NCBI RefSeq assembly: GCF_021390575.1
Contig: NZ_JAJEJQ010000004.1
Location: 1-64,000 of the forward strand
Direction of reading: 5' to 3'
Origin: Paraburkholderia adhaesiva
GTDB taxonomy: Bacteria; Pseudomonadota; Gammaproteobacteria; Burkholderiales; Burkholderiaceae
Length of the DNA stretch: 64,000 nucleotides
Below are positions 43,647-52,806 of this stretch, one piece after another. Each line of letters starts with the position of its first letter. Positions within the stretch are counted from its first letter, which is position 1. The position numbers and the translations under genes are program-made. Below the pieces are notes generated by a model. It made no database searches. It was not told the origin of the DNA and saw only the letters and a list, made by a program, of their open reading frames with translations.

Positions 43647-44459
43647 TTATGGCATTACAAACGTTTTCACGAGCGTCAACTCGCCCGGCTTACGCATCGG
43701 CACTCGAATGGTTTCGCTCTTTTCGTTCGGCGTGTTCTCGTTCGTGATGATCGTCACCTGCGCGACGGTCATATCGCTGCCGCTGTTCCCGTTACCGTAG
43801 TAATTCACATACACCAGATACGTGCCCTTCAAGGGCGCCGCCGACGAGTAAACCTCTGGCCCATAGCCAGTCGTCACATCCACGTCGAGCGCGCCGCCGT
43901 TCGGCGCGACACGGTCGCCATACCAGGTATGCACCCCGTCCGGCGACACCACGTGCAAGTCCAGATCGGTGCCGTCGGTGTCCCATGCGAGCACGACGCG
44001 CAACTTGGGCTGCGTCTTGCCGCTGTAGGCGTCGTAAAACTGCACGCGCTTGCGCGAGCCGTCCGGCGCCCGCAGTTCCACGCTGTTGCTGCCGGATGGA
44101 AACGCATAAGGCCGCGAAAACTTACCGTCTTCCTCCACGCGCTGAGGCAACGGCGTGCCGTCGACCACCAGCGTGCCCACCGTGGCGCCCTTCTTCTTCG
44201 GGGTGTTGCGGATCTGCCCTTCGATCAGCGCGAACTTCGACTGCCCTTCCGGCGTCGACACCGATACTGCCGGGTAGTGCACGTCCTGCGTATAGCGCTC
44301 GATGTCGCCGCTGGTGTTGCGCCAGCCGTTCAACGGCGCGCCGAAGTCGATGTCGCTCGCGTGCGCCACGGCCGCAGCCTGCAAGCAGGCGACGACGAGC
44401 ATCATCCGGCCAGCCTTCACCCACCCCGTCATCTTGACCTTCATCGTCACTGCCCCCAT
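43647..44459 (-). CDS. yfaP: DUF2135-family protein, YfaP-like (mag operon)
   Basis: 270 residues. A signal peptide (roughly residues 10-35, ending AVAHASD) precedes GAPLNGWRNTSGDIERYTQ. The DUF2135 core is clear: VVLAWDTDGTDLDLHVVSPDGVHTWYGDR, GGALDVDVTTGYGPEVYSSAAPLKGTYLVYVNYYG. The YfaP family is secreted to the periplasm and may bind Ca2+ through Asp-rich loops. It is the last gene of the operon and similar to its upstream neighbour, so the pair arose by duplication. In P. aeruginosa the corresponding operon proteins associate with MagD in the inner membrane. Confidence 0.88.
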   Translation of the reverse strand: MGAVTMKVKMTGWVKAGRMMLVVACLQAAAVAHASDIDFGAPLNGWRNTSGDIERYTQDVHYPAVSVSTPEGQSKFALIEGQIRNTPKKKGATVGTLVVDGTPLPQRVEEDGKFSRPYAFPSGSNSVELRAPDGSRKRVQFYDAYSGKTQPKLRVVLAWDTDGTDLDLHVVSPDGVHTWYGDRVAPNGGALDVDVTTGYGPEVYSSAAPLKGTYLVYVNYYGNGNSGSDMTVAQVTIITNENTPNEKSETIRVPMRKPGELTLVKTFVMP

Positions 44460-44466
44460 CCCGCTG

Positions 44467-45447
44467 TCAAAGTTGCTCGCTTTTCACGAGCATCAGGTCG
44501 CCGATCTTACGCAGCGGCACAACCATCGTCTCACGCCGTTCGTCCGGCGTGTTTTCATTGAACACCAGCGTCAACGTCGCGGTAATCACGTCGCGCTCGT
44601 GCGCGGCGGCGTCGAAGTTGTAGCCGGTCGAATCGAAATTGCCCCAGTAGTTCAGAAAGAACAGCCACGTACCGTGCTCGGGCGCCGCCGACGAAAATAT
44701 CTCCGGCCCCGCGCCATCCACCGAATCGACATCGAAGCCGCTACCGTCTTCGAGCGTCGGATTGGCGAAGAACGCGTGCAGACCACCTGGCGTGATTACG
44801 TGCAGATCCATCTGCGCTTTCGGATCGTCCCACGTGACGATCGCGCGCAGCCTGGCCTGCGGCTTGCTGCGGTCGGCTTCGTAGAACTGCATGCGCTGGC
44901 GCTGCTTGCCGTCGGCGGAAATCAGCTCGATGCTGTTCGAGCCCGCGCCGAATGCCCACGGACGCGCGAATGCACCTTCGTCGTCGGTATAGAGCGGTGT
45001 CGGGTTGCCGTTGACAACCAGAATGGGCGGCTTGCGCGCGTGTTTGTCGATCTGCTTCAGGCGCCCTTCGATCAGCGTGCGATAGCGTTGCGCGCCTCGG
45101 TCGACCGGCGGCCGGGGATACGCCGCGACGAACTGCTCGCCTTCATTCGTGAGTCCGCTGTGGCGCCAGCCGCCGAACGCGCCGGTGAGATCGGCGAGTG
45201 CGCCGCCACCGCCATCCGCACCGGCGGCTTGCACATTCGCCGTCATACTCGCCGCCAATACAGCCGAGGTTGCGGCAATTGCCATATGAGTTCGGACACC
45301 GCGCGCAAGAAGTGGCAAGGTAATGGCCACGCGAACTCGAACGCTATGCGCAGCAGGCGCCAAGGCAACGGCCGCAAGAACCCGAACGCGGCGTATCACA
45401 GGAAGCACGCGGAACACGGCGGAAAACGAGCGCGAGACGGTGTTCAT
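44467..45447 (-). CDS. Second DUF2135-family protein, YfaP-like
   Basis: 326 residues. Its N-terminus is longer and Arg/Val/Ala-rich before the signal-like stretch (AIAATSAVLAASMTANVQAAG). The domain starts GAFGGWRHSGLTNEGEQFVAAYP and the DUF2135 core reads RAIVTWDDPKAQMDLHVITPGGLHAFFAN, then GAGPEIFSSAAPEHGTWLFFLNYWGNFD. The gene starts by overlapping the DUF2300 stop by four bases and ends seven bases before the next DUF2135 gene. A tandem pair of DUF2135 genes is a slight variation on the E. coli operon, which has one. Confidence 0.85.
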   Translation of the reverse strand: MNTVSRSFSAVFRVLPVIRRVRVLAAVALAPAAHSVRVRVAITLPLLARGVRTHMAIAATSAVLAASMTANVQAAGADGGGGALADLTGAFGGWRHSGLTNEGEQFVAAYPRPPVDRGAQRYRTLIEGRLKQIDKHARKPPILVVNGNPTPLYTDDEGAFARPWAFGAGSNSIELISADGKQRQRMQFYEADRSKPQARLRAIVTWDDPKAQMDLHVITPGGLHAFFANPTLEDGSGFDVDSVDGAGPEIFSSAAPEHGTWLFFLNYWGNFDSTGYNFDAAAHERDVITATLTLVFNENTPDERRETMVVPLRKIGDLMLVKSEQL

Positions 45448-47282
45448 TGGATCGGATTGTCGGTACGGATCAGCGTACGTGCGGTGCGTTCGACAAACGC
45501 TTCGTCGAGGCCGCGCGGATGATGCTGAAACGCGAGGTGAATATATTCATGCGCCAGCGCGATGCGGTCCTCTTCGGTTTGCAGGCGGTACACATACACG
45601 CGATTGCGCTGCGCATCGGCATACGGCCGCCCTTCACGCACCGCGCACACGGCCGGTAAATCAGGCGTCTCATAGCCTGCCGCGCCGTCCATGCGCCGCG
45701 CCCACAACGGCGCATTGCGCTGCAGCCATTGCTGGGCGCCGGCCACCTGGATGCAATCGCCGGACAACGGACTCTCGAACGACGTCAAGGTCCCTTGTGG
45801 CCAGGTCCGCGAGAGAATGGTGTCGAAGGTGAGGCCGGTTTGCGCAGCCGCCTTCGCGGCGAGCCAGTTCATCTGGCCCGGCGCGGCCTTGTTGTAGTGA
45901 TACTGAACCGGCACGCCGGTGAGCACGAGCGCATCGGTCAGATCGGCCGCGCGGCGCGCAGCCGCGGTCGGCGCGCGCGGCAGGACGCGCTGCGTGCTGC
46001 TACTGTCGTCGATACGGAAGCAGCCGTGATCGTGATTGCTGTGCTGCACGACGTAGGAGCGCACCGCCACCGCCAACGCCTTGGCCGCTTCCGGTTGGGT
46101 CGTGTCACCTTCCCGCTCGACCACCCGCGCGACGTAGTCATTCATGCCGAAGCGGCCGACCACGTGAGGCGCACCTGCGGCGTCGCGATCGAGCCGCAGT
46201 TCGCCGCGGCTTTCCACATGCGCCCAGTTACCGTTGACAAAGCCGATTCGGAACTCGCCGCGCAGCGGACCATCCTGCACCGCAGCCGGACCTTTCTCGC
46301 CGAGCACCTGGCGAATCGGATAGCGGCTGAAGAAGTCGACCAGCACGCACGCATTGTCGTCCGGTACGGTGACTTGCGTGAGCAATGGCGCGACGCGCGG
46401 CGCGGCGTCCGCCAGCACGCGCGCACTGCCGCCGGGGCCGCCCAGCCACACCGGCGTGCCGTCGGCGAGCCAGCCTGCCGCGCCACCGATCGAAGCGCCA
46501 GGCCGGGCCGGGTCTGGCATCGTCCAGGTTTTGGCGCGCAGCAGGCTGCCGTATAGCGACACGGTGCCCTCGCCGCGCCCGCTCGTCAGCACCGACACCA
46601 GCGTGCTCGCCGCCGCTTCGCGCGGCTTTGCCGGCATGGCCTGCAAGGCCGCCAGCAAATCGGTCACGGGCACGCGTCGCGTCGGCGTCATCGCGTAAAG
46701 GTCGCGCAGCCAGGCGGGCGCATGCGCGGCGGCCCAATACTTGCGCCAGTCGGCGGGATCGAGCTGCAGGCGTGCGGGCTCGAAAAAACGTCCGCACGAT
46801 TGCACCAGCGCATGTTCGCGGTCGATGTGACCGCCCGTCATACAGCAATACACCTCTTCAGGATCACCGCCGTTGCAGACGTAGTCGGGTGTGGCGATAT
46901 TGCGATCGACCAGATAGCCATAGACGAAAAGCTTCCACACGCTGCCGAGCGGAGTCCCGAGTGTCGCTGGCAAGGGCTGGACGGACTGCGGCATGAAGCC
47001 GTCCGCAGTGGTTGCGGCGCCGGTGTTGAATTGCCAAAGCTGCGATTGACCGTCGCGCAACCAGGCGAAGTGCAGCATTTGCGCCGGCGATGCTGTTGAG
47101 GACAACTTTGACGACGCGATCGGTGCAGAACTTGCCGCCGCAGCCGGCGACGCAGTCGACGATGCCATCGCCGCATTCGCCGCCACGCCCGCACCGCCAA
47201 AAACACACCCCGCCCCCACGGCGAGCGCAACCCGCAGCGTAGCTGCCAGACGATCACGCGAGTGCCGAAGAGCGGAGAGCAT
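45444..47282 (-). CDS. yfaQ: DUF2300 protein, YfaQ-like, with SxxK, SpoIID-like and HExxH features
   Basis: 612 residues with an N-terminal signal/anchor and an Ala/Ser-rich linker. Near residues 114-117 TPLGSVWKLFVYGYL gives SxxK as in penicillin-binding/beta-lactamase folds, and KTWT occurs later. Around residues 380-430 FGMNDYVARVVEREGDTTQPEAAKALAVAVRSYVV resembles SpoIID/LytB amidase-enhancer domains. HEYIH at 577-581 is an HExxH zinc-type motif. Family members are periplasmic with unknown enzymology; I infer a peptidoglycan link. It overlaps the first DUF2135 gene and follows the macroglobulin gene by 11 bp. Confidence 0.85.
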   Translation of the reverse strand: MLSALRHSRDRLAATLRVALAVGAGCVFGGAGVAANAAMASSTASPAAAASSAPIASSKLSSTASPAQMLHFAWLRDGQSQLWQFNTGAATTADGFMPQSVQPLPATLGTPLGSVWKLFVYGYLVDRNIATPDYVCNGGDPEEVYCCMTGGHIDREHALVQSCGRFFEPARLQLDPADWRKYWAAAHAPAWLRDLYAMTPTRRVPVTDLLAALQAMPAKPREAAASTLVSVLTSGRGEGTVSLYGSLLRAKTWTMPDPARPGASIGGAAGWLADGTPVWLGGPGGSARVLADAAPRVAPLLTQVTVPDDNACVLVDFFSRYPIRQVLGEKGPAAVQDGPLRGEFRIGFVNGNWAHVESRGELRLDRDAAGAPHVVGRFGMNDYVARVVEREGDTTQPEAAKALAVAVRSYVVQHSNHDHGCFRIDDSSSTQRVLPRAPTAAARRAADLTDALVLTGVPVQYHYNKAAPGQMNWLAAKAAAQTGLTFDTILSRTWPQGTLTSFESPLSGDCIQVAGAQQWLQRNAPLWARRMDGAAGYETPDLPAVCAVREGRPYADAQRNRVYVYRLQTEEDRIALAHEYIHLAFQHHPRGLDEAFVERTARTLIRTDNPIQ

Positions 47283-47293
47283 AGCGGTCTCGC

Positions 47294-50200
47294 TTACTGA
47301 ATACGCAAAGTTGTCACGCGATCGCTCTTGCCGCCTTCGAACGCCTTGGCGTCCGGCTGATACATGCGGAAGTAGCGAGCCGGTGGCAAGGCGAACGTGC
47401 CCGGCAATGCAAAGCGCACCAGTTGCCGCAACGTCACAGGGCGATCGAGCAAGGGCACCGGCTGATGATAGGCCAGTTCACCCATCTCATACGAAGCGGC
47501 ACGCGCGAACGGCTGCGGACCGCTTGCCCCTTCCTTCACACCCGGCAATCCGTCGATCGACACGCCCCAGCTGGTCGCCTCGACATCGCCGCCCGGCGGT
47601 AGCGGCACGTCGAGCAGACCATAGTGATATGCGTTGCCGGAGCGCGGCGTAAGCGTGACTTCGTCAACGTACAGCGCATTGCTGTCGATCGCATTGCCCG
47701 GCTTAACCAGGCGCGCCGTAAATGCGGAGCGACCCAGTTGGTTCTTCGCGTTCCCCGCCTTCGGATCGACCATCACTTCCAGCGGCTCGAGCTTGTAGAA
47801 ACGGCGTTCGACGGTGACGTTCAGTCGGCTGTCCTCGCTCGTATGGCTGCGGAACGAAACCAGTGCGTTCACATCGGTGCGCGGGCCGCCTGCATCGAAC
47901 GTAGCCGGCAATGCTGCCCCGGTCCACTTCCAGAGCGGCGTGCCCGTCGGCGTCGCGGCGCGCCTCCAGCCCGCACCTTGCAGCGAAGGCAGTGAGGCCA
48001 TCGCCACATCACCGCCGAGCGCTTTACGCACCCACAACAACGTGAGTGCGCGGTCGAGCGTCGGGTAGTCCGCGCTGCTTTTCGCGAGCAAAGCCGATGC
48101 ATCGACCGTCGCGCCACCATTGCCACGTGTCATATAAAGCAGGCTCTGCACGAGCGGGGCGGGATCGTTGGCCAGAGCCGTACGCGCGGCGTCCGCCGCT
48201 GCCTCGAAGCCATCCGGCAGTTGAGCACTCGCGCTGCGCGCCAGGTTAGCGATCAGCAGCGTCGCCATCTGCTTGCCGCGCGGTGAATCGGCTTGCGCGA
48301 ACACGATGCTGTCCGTTGCGCCATACGTGAATTTACCCGGCGGCGCTTTGCCCGCGGCCGCTGCATCGCCCGTCAAATCCGCCGCAACCCCCGACACCGG
48401 CGTCGTGACCGGCAGGCCCATTTGCTGCATGAACCACAGCGCCAGCGCGCGATGCAACAGTGGTTCTTTCGCACCGGCATCGCGATAGACGTCCATCGCA
48501 TGCTGCCAGTTGTCGGCAGGCAGAGTAATGCCGAGGCTGCGGCTCGCGAGCCAGTCTGCGTAGTACGCGTACGCGGTGATCAGCGAACTGCCGCCAGTCG
48601 TATCGCCCCACCAGCCAAACGTGCCGCCGACACCAGCCAGCAGCGCCAGACGTTGCCGCTGGTTGCGCAACAGCGCTTCGAGCCCCTGTGTCGAACTCGC
48701 ACTATCGCCGCGGCCGATGGCATCGTGCGCGAGCGCAAGGGGAATCAGGCGGCTCGACGTCTGCTCGGCGCATCCGTACGGATAATCGATCAGATCGTCG
48801 GTGACGCGCGCGAACTGGCTCGCGGCATTGCCGATGAAACGCACGCTGACGTCCTGCGCATCTCGCGGCAGATTGAGCGGCTGGTTCGACCCGTCGAGCG
48901 CCACGGTGTTCTGATGCAAATCGAGCCAGCCACTCGCATCGAGCTGGATCGTGGTCTGCAAGCGATCCACGTCCTTACCCGCACGACGCAAGGCCGCGTT
49001 GATCACACCCGCCTTCAACGCGCCGGTCGGCAGCCGCAAGTAGTTCGCGCCGCGCTTGAGCGTGACCTTCTGGTTCAACGAGAGACCGCCGCCGTCGACC
49101 ACCCACTCGGCGTCCATATCCGTGTCGGTCTGATTGAAGGCGATCATGTCGATGGCCGGCTGATCGTTGGTGCGGAAATGCGAAGGCCCGCTCCACTTGA
49201 GATACAGCGCCTTGTCCGAACGCACGTAGGCGGTGCGTTGACCGACCATGCCGTCTGGCGCCGCCGCACGCACGGTGACGCGCCAGCGGGCCAGCGAGTC
49301 CGGCATCCTGAACGCCATGGCGGCGTGGCCGTTCGCGTCGGTCTTCAGCGTGCCTTCCCACGCGGCCGTGTCCTGATCGTCACGGCGCGGCCGTTCGAGC
49401 ACCTTTACACCGCGCTCGTTATAGTTGGCGCGCTGCGGGCTGTCCGGCGCCCCCTTCAACGGCGAGCGCGCGAGATCGTACGTAATGAACGACAGACTCG
49501 ACGAAGTCCGTACATTGTTGCGGCGCGGGTGATAGAAAAAGTCGACGATGTTCGGTGCGATTTCCGGCTGCAACACGTAGACCATTTCATCGACCACGCT
49601 CACCGTCAGGTTCGCCACTTTCGGCTTGCCGTTCAGCGTGCTGTCGAAGTTCAGCGTGACCGTATCGCCCGGACCGTACACCGGCTTGTCACTCTTCACG
49701 TTCAGTTCGATCTGCGGTTGCGCCACGACGATGCCAGCGTTCTGGAACACGTATTCGCCGGCATGCACGTACAGCACCGAGAACGTCATGTTCGGCGCGA
49801 ATGCTTCGCCGACCTTGATGTGCGCCTTCCATTGCGACGGCGCCACGCGTTGCAGTTGCAGCCAGTCGCCACCGGTCGTCAGCAACGCGCGATGTTCGAC
49901 GTTGTCGCGCTCCAGTGTCAGGAGCGCATCGTCGACCGGCATCGGGAAGGTGATCAGCGCTTCGGCGGTATCGCCGATTTTGTACCTGTCGCGATCGAAC
50001 ACGATCTCGACGCTTCCCGGAATCGACTTCAGGCCGTCGCCCGCCACCCAATGGCTCGCGGCGGCGAGCAGATTGCCCGTGTCGTCCTTGACGGACAGCA
50101 TGTATGAACCCGGCTCAACGAACTGCACCGGAAACGACTGCTTGCCACCCGCCGTTGCGCCTTTAAGGGCGCCTTCGCCATGAGTTTGCGATTCGAGGCG

Positions 50201-52078
50201 CGTCCATTCCCACCTGGCCGGCGCACGCGAAGACGGATCGATCGTACCGAGCGCCTGCAGATCGAAGTTGACCGTTTCCTTCGGTTGCGAAAACGATTTG
50301 GCCGTCGACAGGCGATAAGGCGTCGCACCACGCGCAATCAGCACCTCGCGTGTCACACGCACCTTGTAGGCCGCACCGTCCTGCGCGAACAGCGTCAACG
50401 CATAACGGCTCGGTTCTTTGGCGGCAGGCAGCGTGAGGCTCGCGTTGCCGTCGCTATCGGTCGTGAGCTCCTGCTGTTCCAGCTTGACCGGAAACAGCCC
50501 GGCATAGCGCAGTTCACCGTCGACGATCGTCACTTTCTGCGCACGCAGCGTGACCGACACCTTGCTGTCGCGCACCGGCTTGCCATCCGGATAGCGCAAC
50601 TGGATTTTGCCCTTCAGTTGCTCGCCCGTCGCATAGTCGGCCTTATCCATCGACAGGTTGACGTCGAAATGCGGCTTCACATATTCGGCGACGCGAAATG
50701 CGCTGCCGTATATATCGCCGTTGTAATCGAAGCGCAGCGTATAGCCACCGGCGGTGGCATCGGCGGGCAGCGTGAAGGACGCATCCGCACCCGTATCGGA
50801 AGCGAAATGCACCTTGCTGGTTGCGACCGGCGAGCCGTTGGGATCGAGCACGTCGAGCTTGATATCGGCTTGCGCAGGCGCGGTCGATTGTGTCGCGTTC
50901 TGGAACGTGCGGCCGATGAACTTCACGTGCACCCCGTCACCGGGCCGGTACATCGGACGGTCGGTCACCGCGTAGATCCTGGTGTTGTAGATCTCGCTGT
51001 CGTAGTAGAAATTCTCCGAGACAAACACACCGCCTTGCGGATCGGTGCCGAGCACGTAGCTGCGCTCGGGGCTCACGTGTTGCAGCATCAGTGCGCCGTC
51101 GCCGCCGGTGGTGCCGCTTTGCAGCACGCCTACACCGTCGGTCCAGTTCACGTAGGTATTCGCCACCGGCTTGCCGCTATCGCGCCGCGCAGTCCACACC
51201 AGCATGCCGCTCGATGCCGCTTTCACGACCGCGACCGTGTCCGATACGAACAGCAAGGTATGCGCACGATAGTTGCCGATCACCGCCTCGACGATATACA
51301 GCCCCGGCGGCAGCTTGCCCACCGGAATCATCACGTTGCCCGAACTCGCCTCGATGAAGTTACTGCTGCTACCTTCGAGATTCACGCCCTTCGGCGGTTC
51401 GATCACTTTCGCGTCCCAGATCGGATAGCGAAAGCGCGCGACCATGTCATAGCCCTTCAGCGGCGCGAAATTCGAATTCTGCTGGAATTGCGTCTGCTTG
51501 CCGGTCTGCTCGCCGAGCTTGAATTGCGGCGTGGCTTCGGTCGCCTTGCTGCGCGTCGCGAACGACAGCACACGCTGCCACGCGCGGCGTGCTTCGGTGA
51601 ACCAGCGGTCCCACAGATAAGCCAGCGTATTCGCCAGCCCTTCGCCCTGATAATTCGGCGCGACATTCAACCGATGCAGATTCTTCTGCGCCTTCAGAAA
51701 GTCCAACGGCTTCGGTACGCGATACACGACAATGTCCGCACCGCCGTATGCTTGCAGCTCGTCCTTGAACTCGCGACCGGGGGCTTCGAGACGCACCTGC
51801 GCCAACTGATCGCTGCCGAAGCTCGCATCCGAGAGCAGGAAGAACGGCTGGCCGTCAACCTTCTGCGACGCGAAGTTGCTCGATGGCGCGGTTTGCAGCG
51901 TCGGGTTCGCGGCGATGTTGGTATCGGCGGTGCTGCTCGATGCGGCGTCGTCGGCATAAACCGTTGGCGCGATGACGAGCGTCATGGCCGCGAAGAGCGC
52001 GACCGCGGCGAGGCCCGCGCGACGTTTCAGATTGCCAAGCCAGGCGCGCGACGCGGTGACGGAGTTCATTCGGGTCAT
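47294..52078 (-). CDS. yfaS: Bacterial alpha-2-macroglobulin, YfaS/MagD-like
   Basis: 1594 residues from ATG 52078, which overlaps the DUF1175 stop (ATGA). An N-terminal signal or anchor lies at about residues 10-42. Multiple macroglobulin beta-sandwiches follow (YVLGTDPQGGVFVSENFYYDSEIY, PGDGVHVKFIGR). The thioester motif CAEQ is at residues 1103-1106 in DYPYGCAEQTSSRLIPL, then an alpha/alpha toroid and a C-terminal receptor-like domain. Such proteins trap proteases that cleave their bait region and protect the cell envelope. In P. aeruginosa MagD sits in the inner membrane with partners from the same operon. Length is in the normal range. Intact. Confidence 0.93.
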   Translation of the reverse strand: MTRMNSVTASRAWLGNLKRRAGLAAVALFAAMTLVIAPTVYADDAASSSTADTNIAANPTLQTAPSSNFASQKVDGQPFFLLSDASFGSDQLAQVRLEAPGREFKDELQAYGGADIVVYRVPKPLDFLKAQKNLHRLNVAPNYQGEGLANTLAYLWDRWFTEARRAWQRVLSFATRSKATEATPQFKLGEQTGKQTQFQQNSNFAPLKGYDMVARFRYPIWDAKVIEPPKGVNLEGSSSNFIEASSGNVMIPVGKLPPGLYIVEAVIGNYRAHTLLFVSDTVAVVKAASSGMLVWTARRDSGKPVANTYVNWTDGVGVLQSGTTGGDGALMLQHVSPERSYVLGTDPQGGVFVSENFYYDSEIYNTRIYAVTDRPMYRPGDGVHVKFIGRTFQNATQSTAPAQADIKLDVLDPNGSPVATSKVHFASDTGADASFTLPADATAGGYTLRFDYNGDIYGSAFRVAEYVKPHFDVNLSMDKADYATGEQLKGKIQLRYPDGKPVRDSKVSVTLRAQKVTIVDGELRYAGLFPVKLEQQELTTDSDGNASLTLPAAKEPSRYALTLFAQDGAAYKVRVTREVLIARGATPYRLSTAKSFSQPKETVNFDLQALGTIDPSSRAPARWEWTRLESQTHGEGALKGATAGGKQSFPVQFVEPGSYMLSVKDDTGNLLAAASHWVAGDGLKSIPGSVEIVFDRDRYKIGDTAEALITFPMPVDDALLTLERDNVEHRALLTTGGDWLQLQRVAPSQWKAHIKVGEAFAPNMTFSVLYVHAGEYVFQNAGIVVAQPQIELNVKSDKPVYGPGDTVTLNFDSTLNGKPKVANLTVSVVDEMVYVLQPEIAPNIVDFFYHPRRNNVRTSSSLSFITYDLARSPLKGAPDSPQRANYNERGVKVLERPRRDDQDTAAWEGTLKTDANGHAAMAFRMPDSLARWRVTVRAAAPDGMVGQRTAYVRSDKALYLKWSGPSHFRTNDQPAIDMIAFNQTDTDMDAEWVVDGGGLSLNQKVTLKRGANYLRLPTGALKAGVINAALRRAGKDVDRLQTTIQLDASGWLDLHQNTVALDGSNQPLNLPRDAQDVSVRFIGNAASQFARVTDDLIDYPYGCAEQTSSRLIPLALAHDAIGRGDSASSTQGLEALLRNQRQRLALLAGVGGTFGWWGDTTGGSSLITAYAYYADWLASRSLGITLPADNWQHAMDVYRDAGAKEPLLHRALALWFMQQMGLPVTTPVSGVAADLTGDAAAAGKAPPGKFTYGATDSIVFAQADSPRGKQMATLLIANLARSASAQLPDGFEAAADAARTALANDPAPLVQSLLYMTRGNGGATVDASALLAKSSADYPTLDRALTLLWVRKALGGDVAMASLPSLQGAGWRRAATPTGTPLWKWTGAALPATFDAGGPRTDVNALVSFRSHTSEDSRLNVTVERRFYKLEPLEVMVDPKAGNAKNQLGRSAFTARLVKPGNAIDSNALYVDEVTLTPRSGNAYHYGLLDVPLPPGGDVEATSWGVSIDGLPGVKEGASGPQPFARAASYEMGELAYHQPVPLLDRPVTLRQLVRFALPGTFALPPARYFRMYQPDAKAFEGGKSDRVTTLRIQ

Positions 52079-52806
52079 GGTGTCAGAAAGTCCAGACGAA
52101 ACACGCCAACGAAATTCGGATTGCCGTCGAGCGGCTGCCAGCGGGAATCTTTCCATTGCATCAGGTCGGAAACGGCCACGGCGCGCAGACCGGTATCGGC
52201 CGGCGTAACGGTGCCTGTGTGATAAGCGACGTAGCGATCCAGCCAGATCATCAGATGCTGGTCGTCGCCCTGGTCGAAGAACAGCAGATCGCCGGGCAGC
52301 GCCTGGTTCACGTCCTTCGAAACAAAACGGCTGTTGCGTTGAATCAGTGCGATCGCCGACGCGTACGCGCCGGTCGAGCCGTCGAGCCGGCTCCAGCGGT
52401 TCGCGATTGTGCGTTGCGATGCGGACAGCTGCAGCTCGGGCGGCATGCTGCTGGTGTCCGCGAGACTGGTCATGCCGTTCGCGCGCAGCCATCTGGTGTC
52501 GTGCGGTTTGAGCGTCTCGCCGACGGCAAAGCGCACGAGACCCGCGCAATCTCGCTGGGTCCAACGCGGCGTCGGGCCGCGGCGCATTTGCTGGTCGACG
52601 ATACGCACAAACCACGCGCGAAACGCGGCGGACTGCCGCGGGGAGAGCGCGTCGGGGTCGGGCGGGGACGTGGTGACGGTCAGTGCGTTCGCGTACGGCG
52701 CGAGGCCGGCCATGACAAACGCCGACGCAGCGCGCGCGAGCCACATGCGGCGTGCCGTGCGGGCATTCGTCGCGACTGCCGCGTCGGGGACGTGAAGGCG
52801 GCGCAC
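52075..52806 (-). CDS. yfaT: DUF1175-family protein, YfaT-like (NlpC/P60-like fold)
   Basis: 243 residues from a GTG that directly follows the DUF2138 stop (TAAGTG). A signal peptide is seen (MWLARAASAFVMAGLAPYANA). The DUF1175 domain has RWTQRDCAGLVRFAVGE (candidate Cys nucleophile), DLLFFDQGDDQHLMIWL (candidate His) and YVAYHTG. DUF1175 is a circularly simple papain/NlpC-like fold, so cysteine amidase activity is possible but not shown. It overlaps the macroglobulin gene by four bases. Complete. Confidence 0.88.
   Translation of the reverse strand: MRRLHVPDAAVATNARTARRMWLARAASAFVMAGLAPYANALTVTTSPPDPDALSPRQSAAFRAWFVRIVDQQMRRGPTPRWTQRDCAGLVRFAVGETLKPHDTRWLRANGMTSLADTSSMPPELQLSASQRTIANRWSRLDGSTGAYASAIALIQRNSRFVSKDVNQALPGDLLFFDQGDDQHLMIWLDRYVAYHTGTVTPADTGLRAVAVSDLMQWKDSRWQPLDGNPNFVGVFRLDFLTP

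Noticed and set aside
48293..52222. Two long plus-strand frames opposite the macroglobulin gene
   Set aside because: Antisense shadows of yfaS; composition is typical of such shadows.
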